Of a stretch of DNA of 9,720 nucleotides, positions 1 through 5,944 are shown piece after piece. The notes beneath the pieces were generated by a model, which saw only the letters and a program-made list of their open reading frames with translations, ran no database searches and was not told the origin of the DNA. The position numbers and the translations under genes were made by a program. The stretch's first letter is position 1. Each line of letters starts with the position of its first letter. The DNA is from Chloroflexota bacterium (GTDB lineage: Bacteria; Chloroflexota; Anaerolineae; JACRMK01), in assembly GCA_016200765.1 (NCBI GenBank), contig JACQEC010000006.1:1-9720 (forward strand), read 5' to 3'.

Positions 1-1260
1 AGGCTGGGCGAAGATTTCGCGCGCGAGCTTGACCGTCAGGATGAGCTGTCGTCTTTCCGGCAGGAGTTCGTGATCGCTGACCCGCACCTGATCTACCTCG
101 ACGGCAACTCGCTGGGCCGTCTGCCGCGCGCGACCGCGCAACATGTGCGCGCTCTGGTGGAACAGCAGTGGGGCGAGGGCTTGATCCGCGGCTGGAACAC
201 CGGCTGGTTCGACGCGCCACATCGCATCGGCGGCAAGATCGCCCAACTCGTCGGCGCGAAGCCCGGCGAGGTCGTGGTCTCGGACTCAACCTCGGTCAAT
301 CTCTTCAAGTTGATCGTCGCCGCCCTGCGCCTGCAAGCGGGGCGCAATCGCATCGTCAGCGACACCGGCAACTTCCCATCCGACCTCTATATCGCTCAAG
401 GTGCCGCCGACATCTTCGGCGGCATCCACCAGATTGTGCTGGCCGGCTCAACCGACCGCGTCACGCCAGACCTTGATGATTTGTACCGCCAGATTGATGA
501 GCGCACCGCGCTGGTCACCCTGTCTCATGTGGCTTTCAAGAGCGGCTACCTGTACGATATGGAAGCGGTCACGCGGCGCGCCCATCAGGCAGGCGCGCTG
601 GTGTTGTGGGACCTCTGCCATTCCGTGGGCGCGCTTCCGGTTGAACTCGGCGCTTGTGGGGCCGATCTCGCTGTCGGCTGCACGTACAAATATCTCAACG
701 GCGGGCCGGGCGCGCCGGCGTTCCTCTATGTGCGCGAAGACCTTCAAGCCCGATTGAATTCGCCCATCTGGGGCTGGATCGGCCAGCACCGCCCCTTCGA
801 TTTTGATATGACCTATCGCCCGGCGGCGGGCCTCCAGCATTTTCTGACGGGCACGCCGAACATCCTATCCTTATCAGCCATCGAACCCGCCGTGGATATG
901 ATTCTGCGCGCCGGACTTGACCGCATTCGCCGCAAATCGGTGCAGTTGACCGAGTACCTGCTCTTTCTCGCCGAGCAAGAACTGGTTCCACGCGGCTTTG
1001 AAATTGGGTCGCCGCGCCGGGCGGCCGAACGCGGCTCTCAAGTCTCACTGCGCCATCCGGACGCTTACCGCATCAACCGCGCGATGATCGAGCGCATGAA
1101 CGTGATACCCGACTTCCGCGAACCCGACAACATCCGCCTTGGGCTGGTGCCCCTCTATGTGTCATTTGCAGACGTCCAAGCGGCAGTTCAACGCATCGCC
1201 AATATCATGGACGAGCGCCTCTACGAGGGCTTTGGCGTCCAGCGGCTTGCAGTCACATAA
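1..1260 (+). CDS. kynU: Kynureninase, 5' end outside the window
   Basis: PLP-dependent fold-type I enzyme that hydrolyses L-kynurenine (or 3-hydroxykynurenine) to (3-hydroxy)anthranilate and L-alanine in cytoplasmic tryptophan catabolism. The frame is open from base 1. A GTG at 70 is in frame, but the residues before it (ELDRQDELSSFRQEFV) match the normal kynureninase N-terminus, so the start lies upstream. 419 residues are visible, close to the usual family length, so only a few are missing. Seen: YLDGNSLG near the N-terminus, the cofactor-contacting stretch LWDLCHSVGALP, and the PLP lysine in GCTYKYLNGGPGAP (Lys codon 688-690). The C-terminus is complete, ending RLAVT at TAA 1258-1260. No kyn-pathway partner is visible downstream, so it is probably the last gene of an operon that begins to the left. 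Family assignment is firm. Confidence 0.93.
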   Translation, partial: RLGEDFARELDRQDELSSFRQEFVIADPHLIYLDGNSLGRLPRATAQHVRALVEQQWGEGLIRGWNTGWFDAPHRIGGKIAQLVGAKPGEVVVSDSTSVNLFKLIVAALRLQAGRNRIVSDTGNFPSDLYIAQGAADIFGGIHQIVLAGSTDRVTPDLDDLYRQIDERTALVTLSHVAFKSGYLYDMEAVTRRAHQAGALVLWDLCHSVGALPVELGACGADLAVGCTYKYLNGGPGAPAFLYVREDLQARLNSPIWGWIGQHRPFDFDMTYRPAAGLQHFLTGTPNILSLSAIEPAVDMILRAGLDRIRRKSVQLTEYLLFLAEQELVPRGFEIGSPRRAAERGSQVSLRHPDAYRINRAMIERMNVIPDFREPDNIRLGLVPLYVSFADVQAAVQRIANIMDERLYEGFGVQRLAVT

Positions 1261-1299
1261 GCCACAGCCCGCATGACCCGACGATGCGGCGTTTGTGCC

Positions 1300-1380
1300 C
1301 CCCTCTCCCATACCTGTGAGACAGGCCGGACGTTGCGGCCTTGCTCCCCTCTCCCAAGTATGGGAGAGGGGTCGGGGGTG
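1300..1380. repeat. Palindromic intergenic repeat (CCCCTCTCCCA type)
   Basis: A perfect 11-bp inverted repeat: CCCCTCTCCCA at 1346-1356 and TGGGAGAGGGG at 1361-1371, with loop AGTA. It is followed by a G-rich tail TCGGGGGTGAGG. A second copy of the left arm (CCCCTCTCCCATA) lies at 1300-1312, so the right arm has two possible partners. Small stems lie between them (CCTGT/ACAGG at 1313-1325, GGCCG/CGGCC at 1324-1340). No T-run follows, so this is not a typical intrinsic terminator, although it may stop or protect the kynU transcript. The sequence resembles dispersed repeats common in intergenic DNA of GC-rich Chloroflexota. Copy number in this genome cannot be seen here. Confidence 0.7.
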
Positions 1381-1387
1381 AGGCTAT

Positions 1388-1416
1388 TTGCCCCACACGG
1401 CGATTTTCGCTATACT
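1388..1416 (+). promoter_or_regulatory. Promoter of tRNA-Arg
   Basis: TTGCCC at 1388-1393 (-35, 4 of 6 matches to TTGACA), a 17-base spacer, then TATACT at 1411-1416 (-10, 5 of 6 matches). The predicted start near 1423 is about 6 bases before the mature tRNA 5' end. Position and spacing fit a housekeeping sigma factor promoter with a very short 5' leader for RNase P to remove. Confidence 0.7.
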
Positions 1417-1428
1417 CTTTTCAGGCTC

Positions 1429-1500
1429 GCCCTCGTAGCTCAGTGGATAGAGCATCGGCCTCCGGAGCCGTGTGCGGGCGTTCGAGTCGCCCCGAGGGCA
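1429..1500 (+). tRNA. tRNA-Arg, anticodon CCG
   Basis: A 72-base cloverleaf. Acceptor GCCCTCG pairs with CGAGGGC (1493-1499), and the discriminator is A1500. D stem is GCTC/GAGC with loop AGTGGATA. Anticodon loop CTCCGGA puts anticodon CCG at 1462-1464, reading CGG. T stem GGCG-type GGGCG/CGCCC carries loop TTCGAGT. CCA is not encoded, so CCA-adding enzyme is needed. The top pair of the anticodon stem (T1455 with T1471, positions 27-43) is a U-U mismatch where the usual tRNA-Arg(CCG) has U-A; all other stems pair. The gene has its own promoter and is followed by an intrinsic terminator. Confidence 0.93.
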
Positions 1501-1640
1501 ATTCACCGAGAAAGGTTGAGGGTTGGCTCGTTCGCCCATGCCATCCGGATTGCCATGAATTCTCAACAGTTTGCATTGCCTAGCACACCTGACACGCTCT
1601 CCAGTCCGGTATCTGGATAAGCGACTGCGGTCGCGGCCAA
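1501..1640 (+). other. tRNA to terminator spacer, no gene recognised
   Basis: About 140 bases with no credible coding sequence. It contains two small stems: TCCAG/CTGGA (1600-1604 with 1613-1617) and GCGAC/GTCGC (1621-1625 with 1630-1634, loop TGCG). They are probably part of the 3' trailer of the tRNA transcript or of a proS leader. No T-box consensus (the GGTGGNACCGCG-like element on the 5' side of the terminator) was found. Confidence 0.4.
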
Positions 1641-1688
1641 AGACAGCCAGCGCTCTCCAGATTGTCGAGAGGCTGGCGTCTCTTTTTT
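1641..1688 (+). terminator. Strong intrinsic terminator between tRNA-Arg and proS
   Basis: Left arm: AGAC (1641-1644), GCCAGC (1646-1651), CTCTC (1653-1657). Right arm: GAGAG (1667-1671), GCTGGC (1672-1677), GTCT (1678-1681). There are two single-base bulges and a 9-base loop, and the stem is followed by C and a run of six T (1683-1688). It most likely ends the tRNA-Arg transcript, but its place about 100 bases before proS also allows an attenuator role. A competing stem GTCTC/GAGAC (1678-1682 with 1689-1693) encloses the T-run. Confidence 0.8.
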
Positions 1689-1750
1689 GAGACAACGGTG
1701 GGGCGGGTCTTGCGCTTTCGCGGCGTGAAGTTCCGATGCCCGCCCGATGC

Positions 1751-1775
1751 GGGCAGGGACAAGCCCTGCCCCTAC
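1751..1775. repeat. GC-rich hairpin repeat, copy 1 (reverse orientation)
   Basis: GGGCAGGG (1751-1758) pairs with CCCTGCCC (1764-1771) around loop ACAAG; CTAC follows. The reverse complement begins GTAGGGGCAGGGCTTG and matches copy 2 at 3689-3713, which begins GTAGGGGCGGGGCTTG. It sits immediately before proS. An in-frame ATG at 1736 precedes this repeat, so using that ATG as the proS start would wrongly translate the repeat. Confidence 0.75.
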
Positions 1776-1789
1776 ATAGGGGTATAACC

Positions 1790-3520
1790 TTGCGATTATC
1801 CAAACTCTTCGCCCGGACTCTGCGCGAGCCGCCATCCGACGCGGAATCCATTTCACATCAACTGCTGGTGAGGGGCGGCTATATCCGCCAACTGGCCTCC
1901 GGGGTCTTTTCATTCCTGCCACTCGGCTGGCGCGTCATCAGAAAGATAGAGGCCATCCTGCGTGAGGAGATGGACGCCATCGGCGGGCAGGAAATCTTGA
2001 TGCCGGTCGTTCAGCCCGCCGAACTGTGGCAGGAATCGCGCCGCTGGTACGACGTGGGCCCGGAGCTGGTTCGCTGGATGGATCGCGCCGGGCACGACAT
2101 GGTGCTGGCGATGACCCATGAGGAAGTCGTCGCCGACCTCGCTCGCAAGGAGATCGTTTCATACCGCCAACTCCCGCAAGTGGTCTATCAGATTCAGACC
2201 AAGTTTCGCGACGAGCCGCGCCCGCGCGGAGGGCTGATTCGCGTCCGCGAATTTCACATGAAGGACGCCTATTCCCTGCACACCAGTTTTGAAGACCTTG
2301 ACCGCTACTACCCGATTATCTCCGACGCTTACGTCAAGATTTTCAAGCGCGCCGGACTGGACGTGGCGCGCATCGAGGCCGACAGCGGCATGATGGGCGG
2401 CACGAGTTCGCATGAGTTCGTCGTCATCGCCGATAGCGGCGAGAATACCATTGTGCGTTGCGAGAACGGCGACTACGCCGCTAACCTTGAGACGGCCTAC
2501 TGTGCTTCTCCGCAGAACCTCGCCTCCCCGCTGAATGTCTCCGAGCCATCCCTGCCGCTGGAAGAAGTGCCGACGCCCCACACCACCACCATTGACGGGC
2601 TGGCTCATCTCCTCAATATTTCGACCGCGCAGACGCTGAAAAGTATGCTCTACAGCGTCAACGACGAGGTTGCCATGGTCGTGCTTCGCGGCGACCGCAC
2701 GGTCAACGAGTTCAAACTGCCGAAGGTGCTCGGCACCGACAAGTTCCGTCTGGCGACCGCCGACGAAATCCGCGCGGCGGGCGCGGTTGAAGGTTACGCC
2801 TCGCCGCTGGGCCTGCGCCAGGTGAAAGTTTTCGCCGATCAGTCCGTGCGCTGGGGGACACGCTTCGTCGTCGGCGCGAATAAGGACGGCTTCCACACGC
2901 GCAACGCCGAAGTTCTGCGCGACCTGGGCATCGCGCAGGTCTATGACCTCGGCAATGTGCAGGACGGCGACCGGTGCGCTCAATGCGGCGGGCGATTGAC
3001 GTTCCAGCACGGCATCGAGGTCGGACACATCTTCAAGTTGGGCACCCGCTACAGCGATAAACTCCACGCCACCTACCTGGATCAAAACGGCGCGTCCAAG
3101 CCGATTGTCATGGGCTGTTATGGCATCGGCTCCGGGCGGCTGGCCGCGGCCGCCGTCGAACAGCACCATGACGATAAGGGCATCTGCTGGCCTCCGCCGA
3201 TTGCCCCGTATCATATCCACCTGATCGGCTTGGGGCTGGCCGATCCCCAACTGAGGCAGACGGCGGAGACGCTCTATCAAGAACTGCTGCGGGCCAGGCT
3301 AGAGGTCCTGTACGATGACCGCGAAGACGCGCAGGCTGGTGTGAAGTTTAATGATGCCGATCTCATCGGCATTCCCATTCGCGCCACGCTCAGCCCGCGT
3401 TCGCTCAAAGCCGGCGGCGTCGAAATCAAACTGCGCCATGAGCCGCAGAGCCGTATCGTGCCCCTGCCCGACCTGACGGCCGCTCTCGGGGCCCTCGTCG
3501 GGCAGATGATCGTGCGGTAG
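1790..3520 (+). CDS. proS: Prolyl-tRNA synthetase, bacterial type with editing domain
   Basis: Class II cytoplasmic enzyme that charges tRNA-Pro with proline using ATP. I chose TTG 1790 as start: it gives MRLSKLFARTLREPP, the usual ProRS N-terminus, with AGGGG at 1778-1782 and a 7-base spacing. The upstream in-frame ATG at 1736 lies before the palindromic repeat and adds no family sequence. The protein is 576 residues, the normal length. Seen: the TXE-type stretch MTHEEVV; motif 2 from about residue 139 (FRDEPRPRGGLIRVREFHMK); a YbaK-like (INS) editing domain at about 225-400; CAQCGGRL; motif 3 with GIGSGR, catalytic Arg450; and the anticodon-binding domain to the C-terminus. Motif 3 is more often GIGVTR or GIGVSR, but the Arg is kept. 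It lies between its upstream terminator and the nusA promoter, so it is probably a separate transcript. Confidence 0.96.
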   Translation: MRLSKLFARTLREPPSDAESISHQLLVRGGYIRQLASGVFSFLPLGWRVIRKIEAILREEMDAIGGQEILMPVVQPAELWQESRRWYDVGPELVRWMDRAGHDMVLAMTHEEVVADLARKEIVSYRQLPQVVYQIQTKFRDEPRPRGGLIRVREFHMKDAYSLHTSFEDLDRYYPIISDAYVKIFKRAGLDVARIEADSGMMGGTSSHEFVVIADSGENTIVRCENGDYAANLETAYCASPQNLASPLNVSEPSLPLEEVPTPHTTTIDGLAHLLNISTAQTLKSMLYSVNDEVAMVVLRGDRTVNEFKLPKVLGTDKFRLATADEIRAAGAVEGYASPLGLRQVKVFADQSVRWGTRFVVGANKDGFHTRNAEVLRDLGIAQVYDLGNVQDGDRCAQCGGRLTFQHGIEVGHIFKLGTRYSDKLHATYLDQNGASKPIVMGCYGIGSGRLAAAAVEQHHDDKGICWPPPIAPYHIHLIGLGLADPQLRQTAETLYQELLRARLEVLYDDREDAQAGVKFNDADLIGIPIRATLSPRSLKAGGVEIKLRHEPQSRIVPLPDLTAALGALVGQMIVR

Positions 3521-3577
3521 AAAACCCGGCTTCAACATCATGACTTCGCTCACCGCGACCCATTCGCTGTATTCGTT

Positions 3578-3607
3578 TTGACATTCGGCGCGGGCTAGTG
3601 TTATACT
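3578..3607 (+). promoter_or_regulatory. Near-consensus promoter of the nusA operon
   Basis: TTGACA at 3578-3583 (perfect -35), an 18-base spacer, then TATACT at 3602-3607 (5 of 6), preceded by TG at 3599-3600, which makes an extended -10. The predicted start is near 3614, giving a nusA leader of about 127 bases. It is the strongest promoter-like sequence in the window, as expected for a translation-machinery operon. Confidence 0.85.
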
Positions 3608-3635
3608 ACCGGTGTCGGGGAGATGCCATCGTATG

Positions 3636-3668
3636 AAAGTGGGTGCTGTCTGCCCACTTTTGTTTTTG
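3636..3668 (+). promoter_or_regulatory. 5' leader hairpin with U-rich tail (attenuator-like)
   Basis: AAAGTGGG (3636-3643) pairs with CCCACTTT (3653-3660) over a 9-base loop, followed by TGTTTTTG. It starts about 22 bases into the predicted transcript. The form is that of an intrinsic terminator or attenuator, and it resembles the hairpin commonly found ahead of rimP at the head of rimP-nusA-infB operons. Here it precedes nusA with no rimP between. A 19-codon frame (ATG 3633 to TAG 3690-3692, with GGGGAG at 3617-3622) runs across it; nothing else supports it as a real leader peptide. Confidence 0.6.
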
Positions 3669-3688
3669 TATGCGGGTCAACGACGGCG

Positions 3689-3714
3689 GTAGGGGCGGGG
3701 CTTGCACCCGCCCT
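3689..3714. repeat. GC-rich hairpin repeat, copy 2 (forward orientation)
   Basis: GGGCGGG (3693-3699) pairs with CCCGCCC (3707-3713). The 5' part GTAGGGGCGGGGCTTG matches the reverse complement of copy 1 at 1751-1775. It lies between the nusA leader hairpin and the nusA ribosome binding site, where rimP would be expected. Confidence 0.7.
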
Positions 3715-3740
3715 AGCGCGGCAGGAGGACGTGGATCAGG

Positions 3741-5336
3741 ATGAAAAGTGAATTCCAAGCCGCTATTAATCAGGTCGCCAATGATCGCAACTTGCCTCGC
3801 GAGGTCATCATTGACGCGATCCGCAGCGCCCTGGTTAAGGCGTATAAGCGCGATTATGGTGAAAAGCAGAATATTGTAGCGACGCTCGACCCTACGATAG
3901 GCACCGCCCGCATCTTTGCGGAGAAGCAAGTGGTTGAGCTGATCGAGGATGCAGACCTTCAGGTGGGCACCGTCGAGGCGCAGGCGATTGATCCGGAAGC
4001 CATGCTGGGCAGCATCGTGCGCGTGGACGTAACACCCAAGAACTTCGGCCGCATCGCCGCGCAGACAGCCAAGCAGGTCATCCTCCAGCGCATCCGCGAA
4101 GCCAAACGCGACCACCTCTTCAGCAACTACTCGGAACGCGAGGGCGAACTGATTGTTGGCACCGTTCAATTCATCGGCCCCACCGGCGTGACGCTTGCCC
4201 TGGGCGACGAGGCCGAAGCCACCCTGCTTAAGGATGAGCAGATTCCGGGCGAGCATTACCGGCGCGAACAGCGGCTCCGCGTCTTTATCTACAAGGTCGA
4301 AAAGACAAGCCGCGGCCCGCAAATACTGGTCAGCCGCACCCACAAGAAAATGTTGCTGCGCCTGATGGAGATTGAGGTTCCCGAAATTGCCAATGGCGTG
4401 GTCGAAGTGCGTGCGATTGCCCGCGAACCCGGCCAGCGCTCGAAGGTGGCGGTCAGCGCGCGTCAGCCCGGCATTGATCCGGTCGGCTCATGTGTGGGCT
4501 TGCGCGGTGGACGCATCCAGCATATTGTGGAAGAGTTGAGCGGCGAGAAAATTGATATCGTGCCGTGGAACCCCGACCTCGCAACCTTCATTGCCAACGC
4601 CATGAGCCCGGCCAAGGTGGTGTCGGTGACCCTCACCGAAGGCAAGACGGCTAACGTCATCGTGCCCGACCGGTTGCTATCGCTGGCCATCGGCAAAGAA
4701 GGGCAAAACGCGCGCCTGGCCGCGAAATTGACTGGCTGGCGCATTGACATCGTTAACCAGACCGACGCCGCCGGGCGCGCGCTCAGGGTGATGGAAGAGG
4801 CCGCGGCCCGCGCCGAGGAAGAGCGCGCGCGCCGCGCGCTGGAGGACCAACAGCGCGCCGAGGCGACGGCTTTGCTCGCGCAGGCCGAGGCCACACTGAC
4901 CACCGAGGAGCGCCCGCAGGTCGCCGCAGACATCGCCACGCCGGAAGATCAGCCTTGGGTTGAGGCCGCGCTCATTCCCGGCGAACCGGATGTCGTCGAG
5001 GAGCCCATGCCGCAGGCTTTCACGGACATCAAATTGGATCCGCTGGCGGTAAAAGTTGTGGATGACGCTGAAGAAGACGAGACTTCATCGGCGGCCATGA
5101 AAGGCAAGAAGAAAGCGAAGAAGGGCAAGCGCGAAATTGCCATCGAGCAGCGCCAACTGGCCGCCAAGAAAAAGAAAGCGCCTGTGCGCAAAACGGCTGT
5201 CGGCGGTTTGGAAGAAGACCTGGATTGGCAGACACTTCGCAATGTAAAGACCGACGAAATCTTGGCCGAAGATGAAATCGCGCCTGTCGAAAGCCCGGGC
5301 AACGGTCTTGAAGAAGAAAGCGAGCTTGAAAACTAG
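3741..5336 (+). CDS. nusA: Transcription termination/antitermination factor NusA
   Basis: NusA binds RNA polymerase and nascent RNA and modulates pausing, termination and antitermination. The start at ATG 3741 gives the normal N-terminus MKSEFQAAINQVANDR; AGGAGG lies at 3723-3728 with a long 12-base spacing. Domains: RNAP-binding N-terminal domain 1 to about 130; S1 domain from about 135 (GELIVGTVQFIG) to 200; KH1 with GLRGGRI at 253-259; KH2 with IGKEGQNARLA at 317-327. No E. coli-type acidic repeat domains are recognised. Instead, about 180 residues follow KH2: an Ala/Glu/Arg-rich segment likely to form a coiled coil (about 348-385), then an acidic and low-complexity stretch with Lys-rich blocks near 453-464 and 476-479, and an acidic end. 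It is the first gene of the operon, where rimP would normally precede it. ylxR overlaps its 3' end. Confidence 0.96.
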   Translation: MKSEFQAAINQVANDRNLPREVIIDAIRSALVKAYKRDYGEKQNIVATLDPTIGTARIFAEKQVVELIEDADLQVGTVEAQAIDPEAMLGSIVRVDVTPKNFGRIAAQTAKQVILQRIREAKRDHLFSNYSEREGELIVGTVQFIGPTGVTLALGDEAEATLLKDEQIPGEHYRREQRLRVFIYKVEKTSRGPQILVSRTHKKMLLRLMEIEVPEIANGVVEVRAIAREPGQRSKVAVSARQPGIDPVGSCVGLRGGRIQHIVEELSGEKIDIVPWNPDLATFIANAMSPAKVVSVTLTEGKTANVIVPDRLLSLAIGKEGQNARLAAKLTGWRIDIVNQTDAAGRALRVMEEAAARAEEERARRALEDQQRAEATALLAQAEATLTTEERPQVAADIATPEDQPWVEAALIPGEPDVVEEPMPQAFTDIKLDPLAVKVVDDAEEDETSSAAMKGKKKAKKGKREIAIEQRQLAAKKKKAPVRKTAVGGLEEDLDWQTLRNVKTDEILAEDEIAPVESPGNGLEEESELEN

Positions 5337-5628
5337 GCCGCAGCCACAGCGCACCTGTGTTGTATGCCGCCAGACATCGGACAAGCGCGGCCTGGTGCGC
5401 ATTGTGCGGACGCCCCAACACGGCGTGCAAATAGACGAGCGCGGCAAGGTTCCGGGCCGGGGCGCTTATTTGTGCCATCAGGCTTCCTGCTGGCATCAGG
5501 CGCTGGACGGCTCGATCCTGGCTCAAGCGCTTAACACGATGCTCAGCCCAGAAGAGCAGCAGCAAATCACGAATTACTCGACCAGATTTATGGATAAGCC
5601 GGGCGCGATTACAGGAAGCAGCCGCTGA
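5326..5628 (+). CDS. ylxR: YlxR family RNA-binding protein (DUF448)
   Basis: Small basic protein of the nusA-infB operon. The family member in Bacillus subtilis is reported to bind RNase P RNA and modulate it; the role here is inferred from family. I chose TTG 5326 because it gives MKTRPQPQRTCVVCRQ, the usual start of the family, and overlaps the nusA end by 11 bases, which suggests translational coupling. An ATG at 5272 would add 18 residues lying over nusA and is less likely. The product is 100 residues. Seen: CVVC at 11-14, the basic core DKRGLVRIVR, and the signature GRGAYLC at 44-50. No recognisable ylxQ (L7Ae-like) gene follows. Confidence 0.88.
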   Translation: MKTRPQPQRTCVVCRQTSDKRGLVRIVRTPQHGVQIDERGKVPGRGAYLCHQASCWHQALDGSILAQALNTMLSPEEQQQITNYSTRFMDKPGAITGSSR

Positions 5629-5670
5629 CGATGCCTCTCGCAGATCGCGGCTAGGTAGAGCGATGGATAA

Positions 5671-5690
5671 CCAACCATGTGCATGGATGG
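5671..5690. repeat. 20-bp near-perfect palindrome in the infB leader
   Basis: CCAACCATGTGCATGGATGG: 9 of 10 positions are symmetric, the one mismatch being A5674 with A5687, and the centre is TG. The two-base centre disfavours an RNA hairpin and fits a binding site for a dimeric protein better. No regulator is identifiable. Confidence 0.45.
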
Positions 5691-5851
5691 GGGCAGTATG
5701 AAATAGGCTGCACGCCGGACGCACCTCTTTTCATATCCCCCTCTCGGCTCTCCTCCTGATCAAGATCATACCTTAGACGGCCAGTTGGCGGCGCCCAAGC
5801 GGCGTCGTGCCCGATTGAGCGGGCGCACCCTTGTGCGCGGGGTTACGCGCG

Positions 5852-5869
5852 GGTGAACTACGGTTCACC
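5852..5869 (+). promoter_or_regulatory. Hairpin with C(UACG)G tetraloop upstream of infB
   Basis: GGTGAAC (5852-5858) pairs perfectly over 7 bp with GTTCACC (5863-5869), closing loop TACG. In RNA this is a C(UACG)G loop, one of the exceptionally stable UNCG tetraloops. It ends 75 bases before the infB ATG. It may mark a structured leader or a processing or protein-binding site; the function is unknown. Confidence 0.6.
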
Positions 5870-5944
5870 ATCATGCGTGTCATCGCCTTCACATTGTTTC
5901 CACTGGCGCAGTCAGGCGGCGCGCGTAGAAGAAAGAGAGGTTTT

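Larger units (their letters stand above)
5629..5944 (+). promoter_or_regulatory. Structured non-coding leader of infB
   Basis: These 316 bases between ylxR and infB hold no recognisable gene; ylxQ is absent. There are several inverted repeats: the 20-bp palindrome at 5671-5690; stem GCGCAC/GTGCGC (5823-5828 with 5833-5838, loop CCTT); stem GCGCG/CGCGC (5835-5839 with 5846-5850), which shares bases with the previous one and so excludes it; and stem GGTGAAC/GTTCACC (5852-5858 with 5863-5869). No good promoter was found, so this is probably an internal operon leader, or it contains a promoter unlike the consensus. Confidence 0.55.

Noticed and set aside
1273..1620. 115-codon plus-strand frame covering the tRNA
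   Set aside because: It runs through the palindromic repeat and the tRNA-Arg gene; the product has no family resemblance.
1736..1789. N-terminal extension of ProRS from ATG 1736
   Set aside because: It would translate the GC-rich hairpin repeat; the family N-terminus begins at TTG 1790.
1501..1790. T-box riboswitch ahead of proS
   Set aside because: A terminator is present, but the T-box consensus and matching antiterminator on its 5' side are not, and a tRNA gene with its own promoter accounts for the transcript.
2159..3280. 373-codon open frame on the minus strand opposite proS
   Set aside because: No recognisable domain or ribosome binding site; mirror frame of a conserved gene.
3606..4343. 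245-codon minus-strand frame across the nusA start and promoter
   Set aside because: Overlaps the nusA N-terminal coding region and the promoter; composition is that of an antisense shadow.
5663..5701. 12-codon frame MDNQPCAWMGAV in the infB leader
   Set aside because: Too short, weak ribosome binding site, no stalling motif recognised, and it overlaps the palindrome at 5671-5690.
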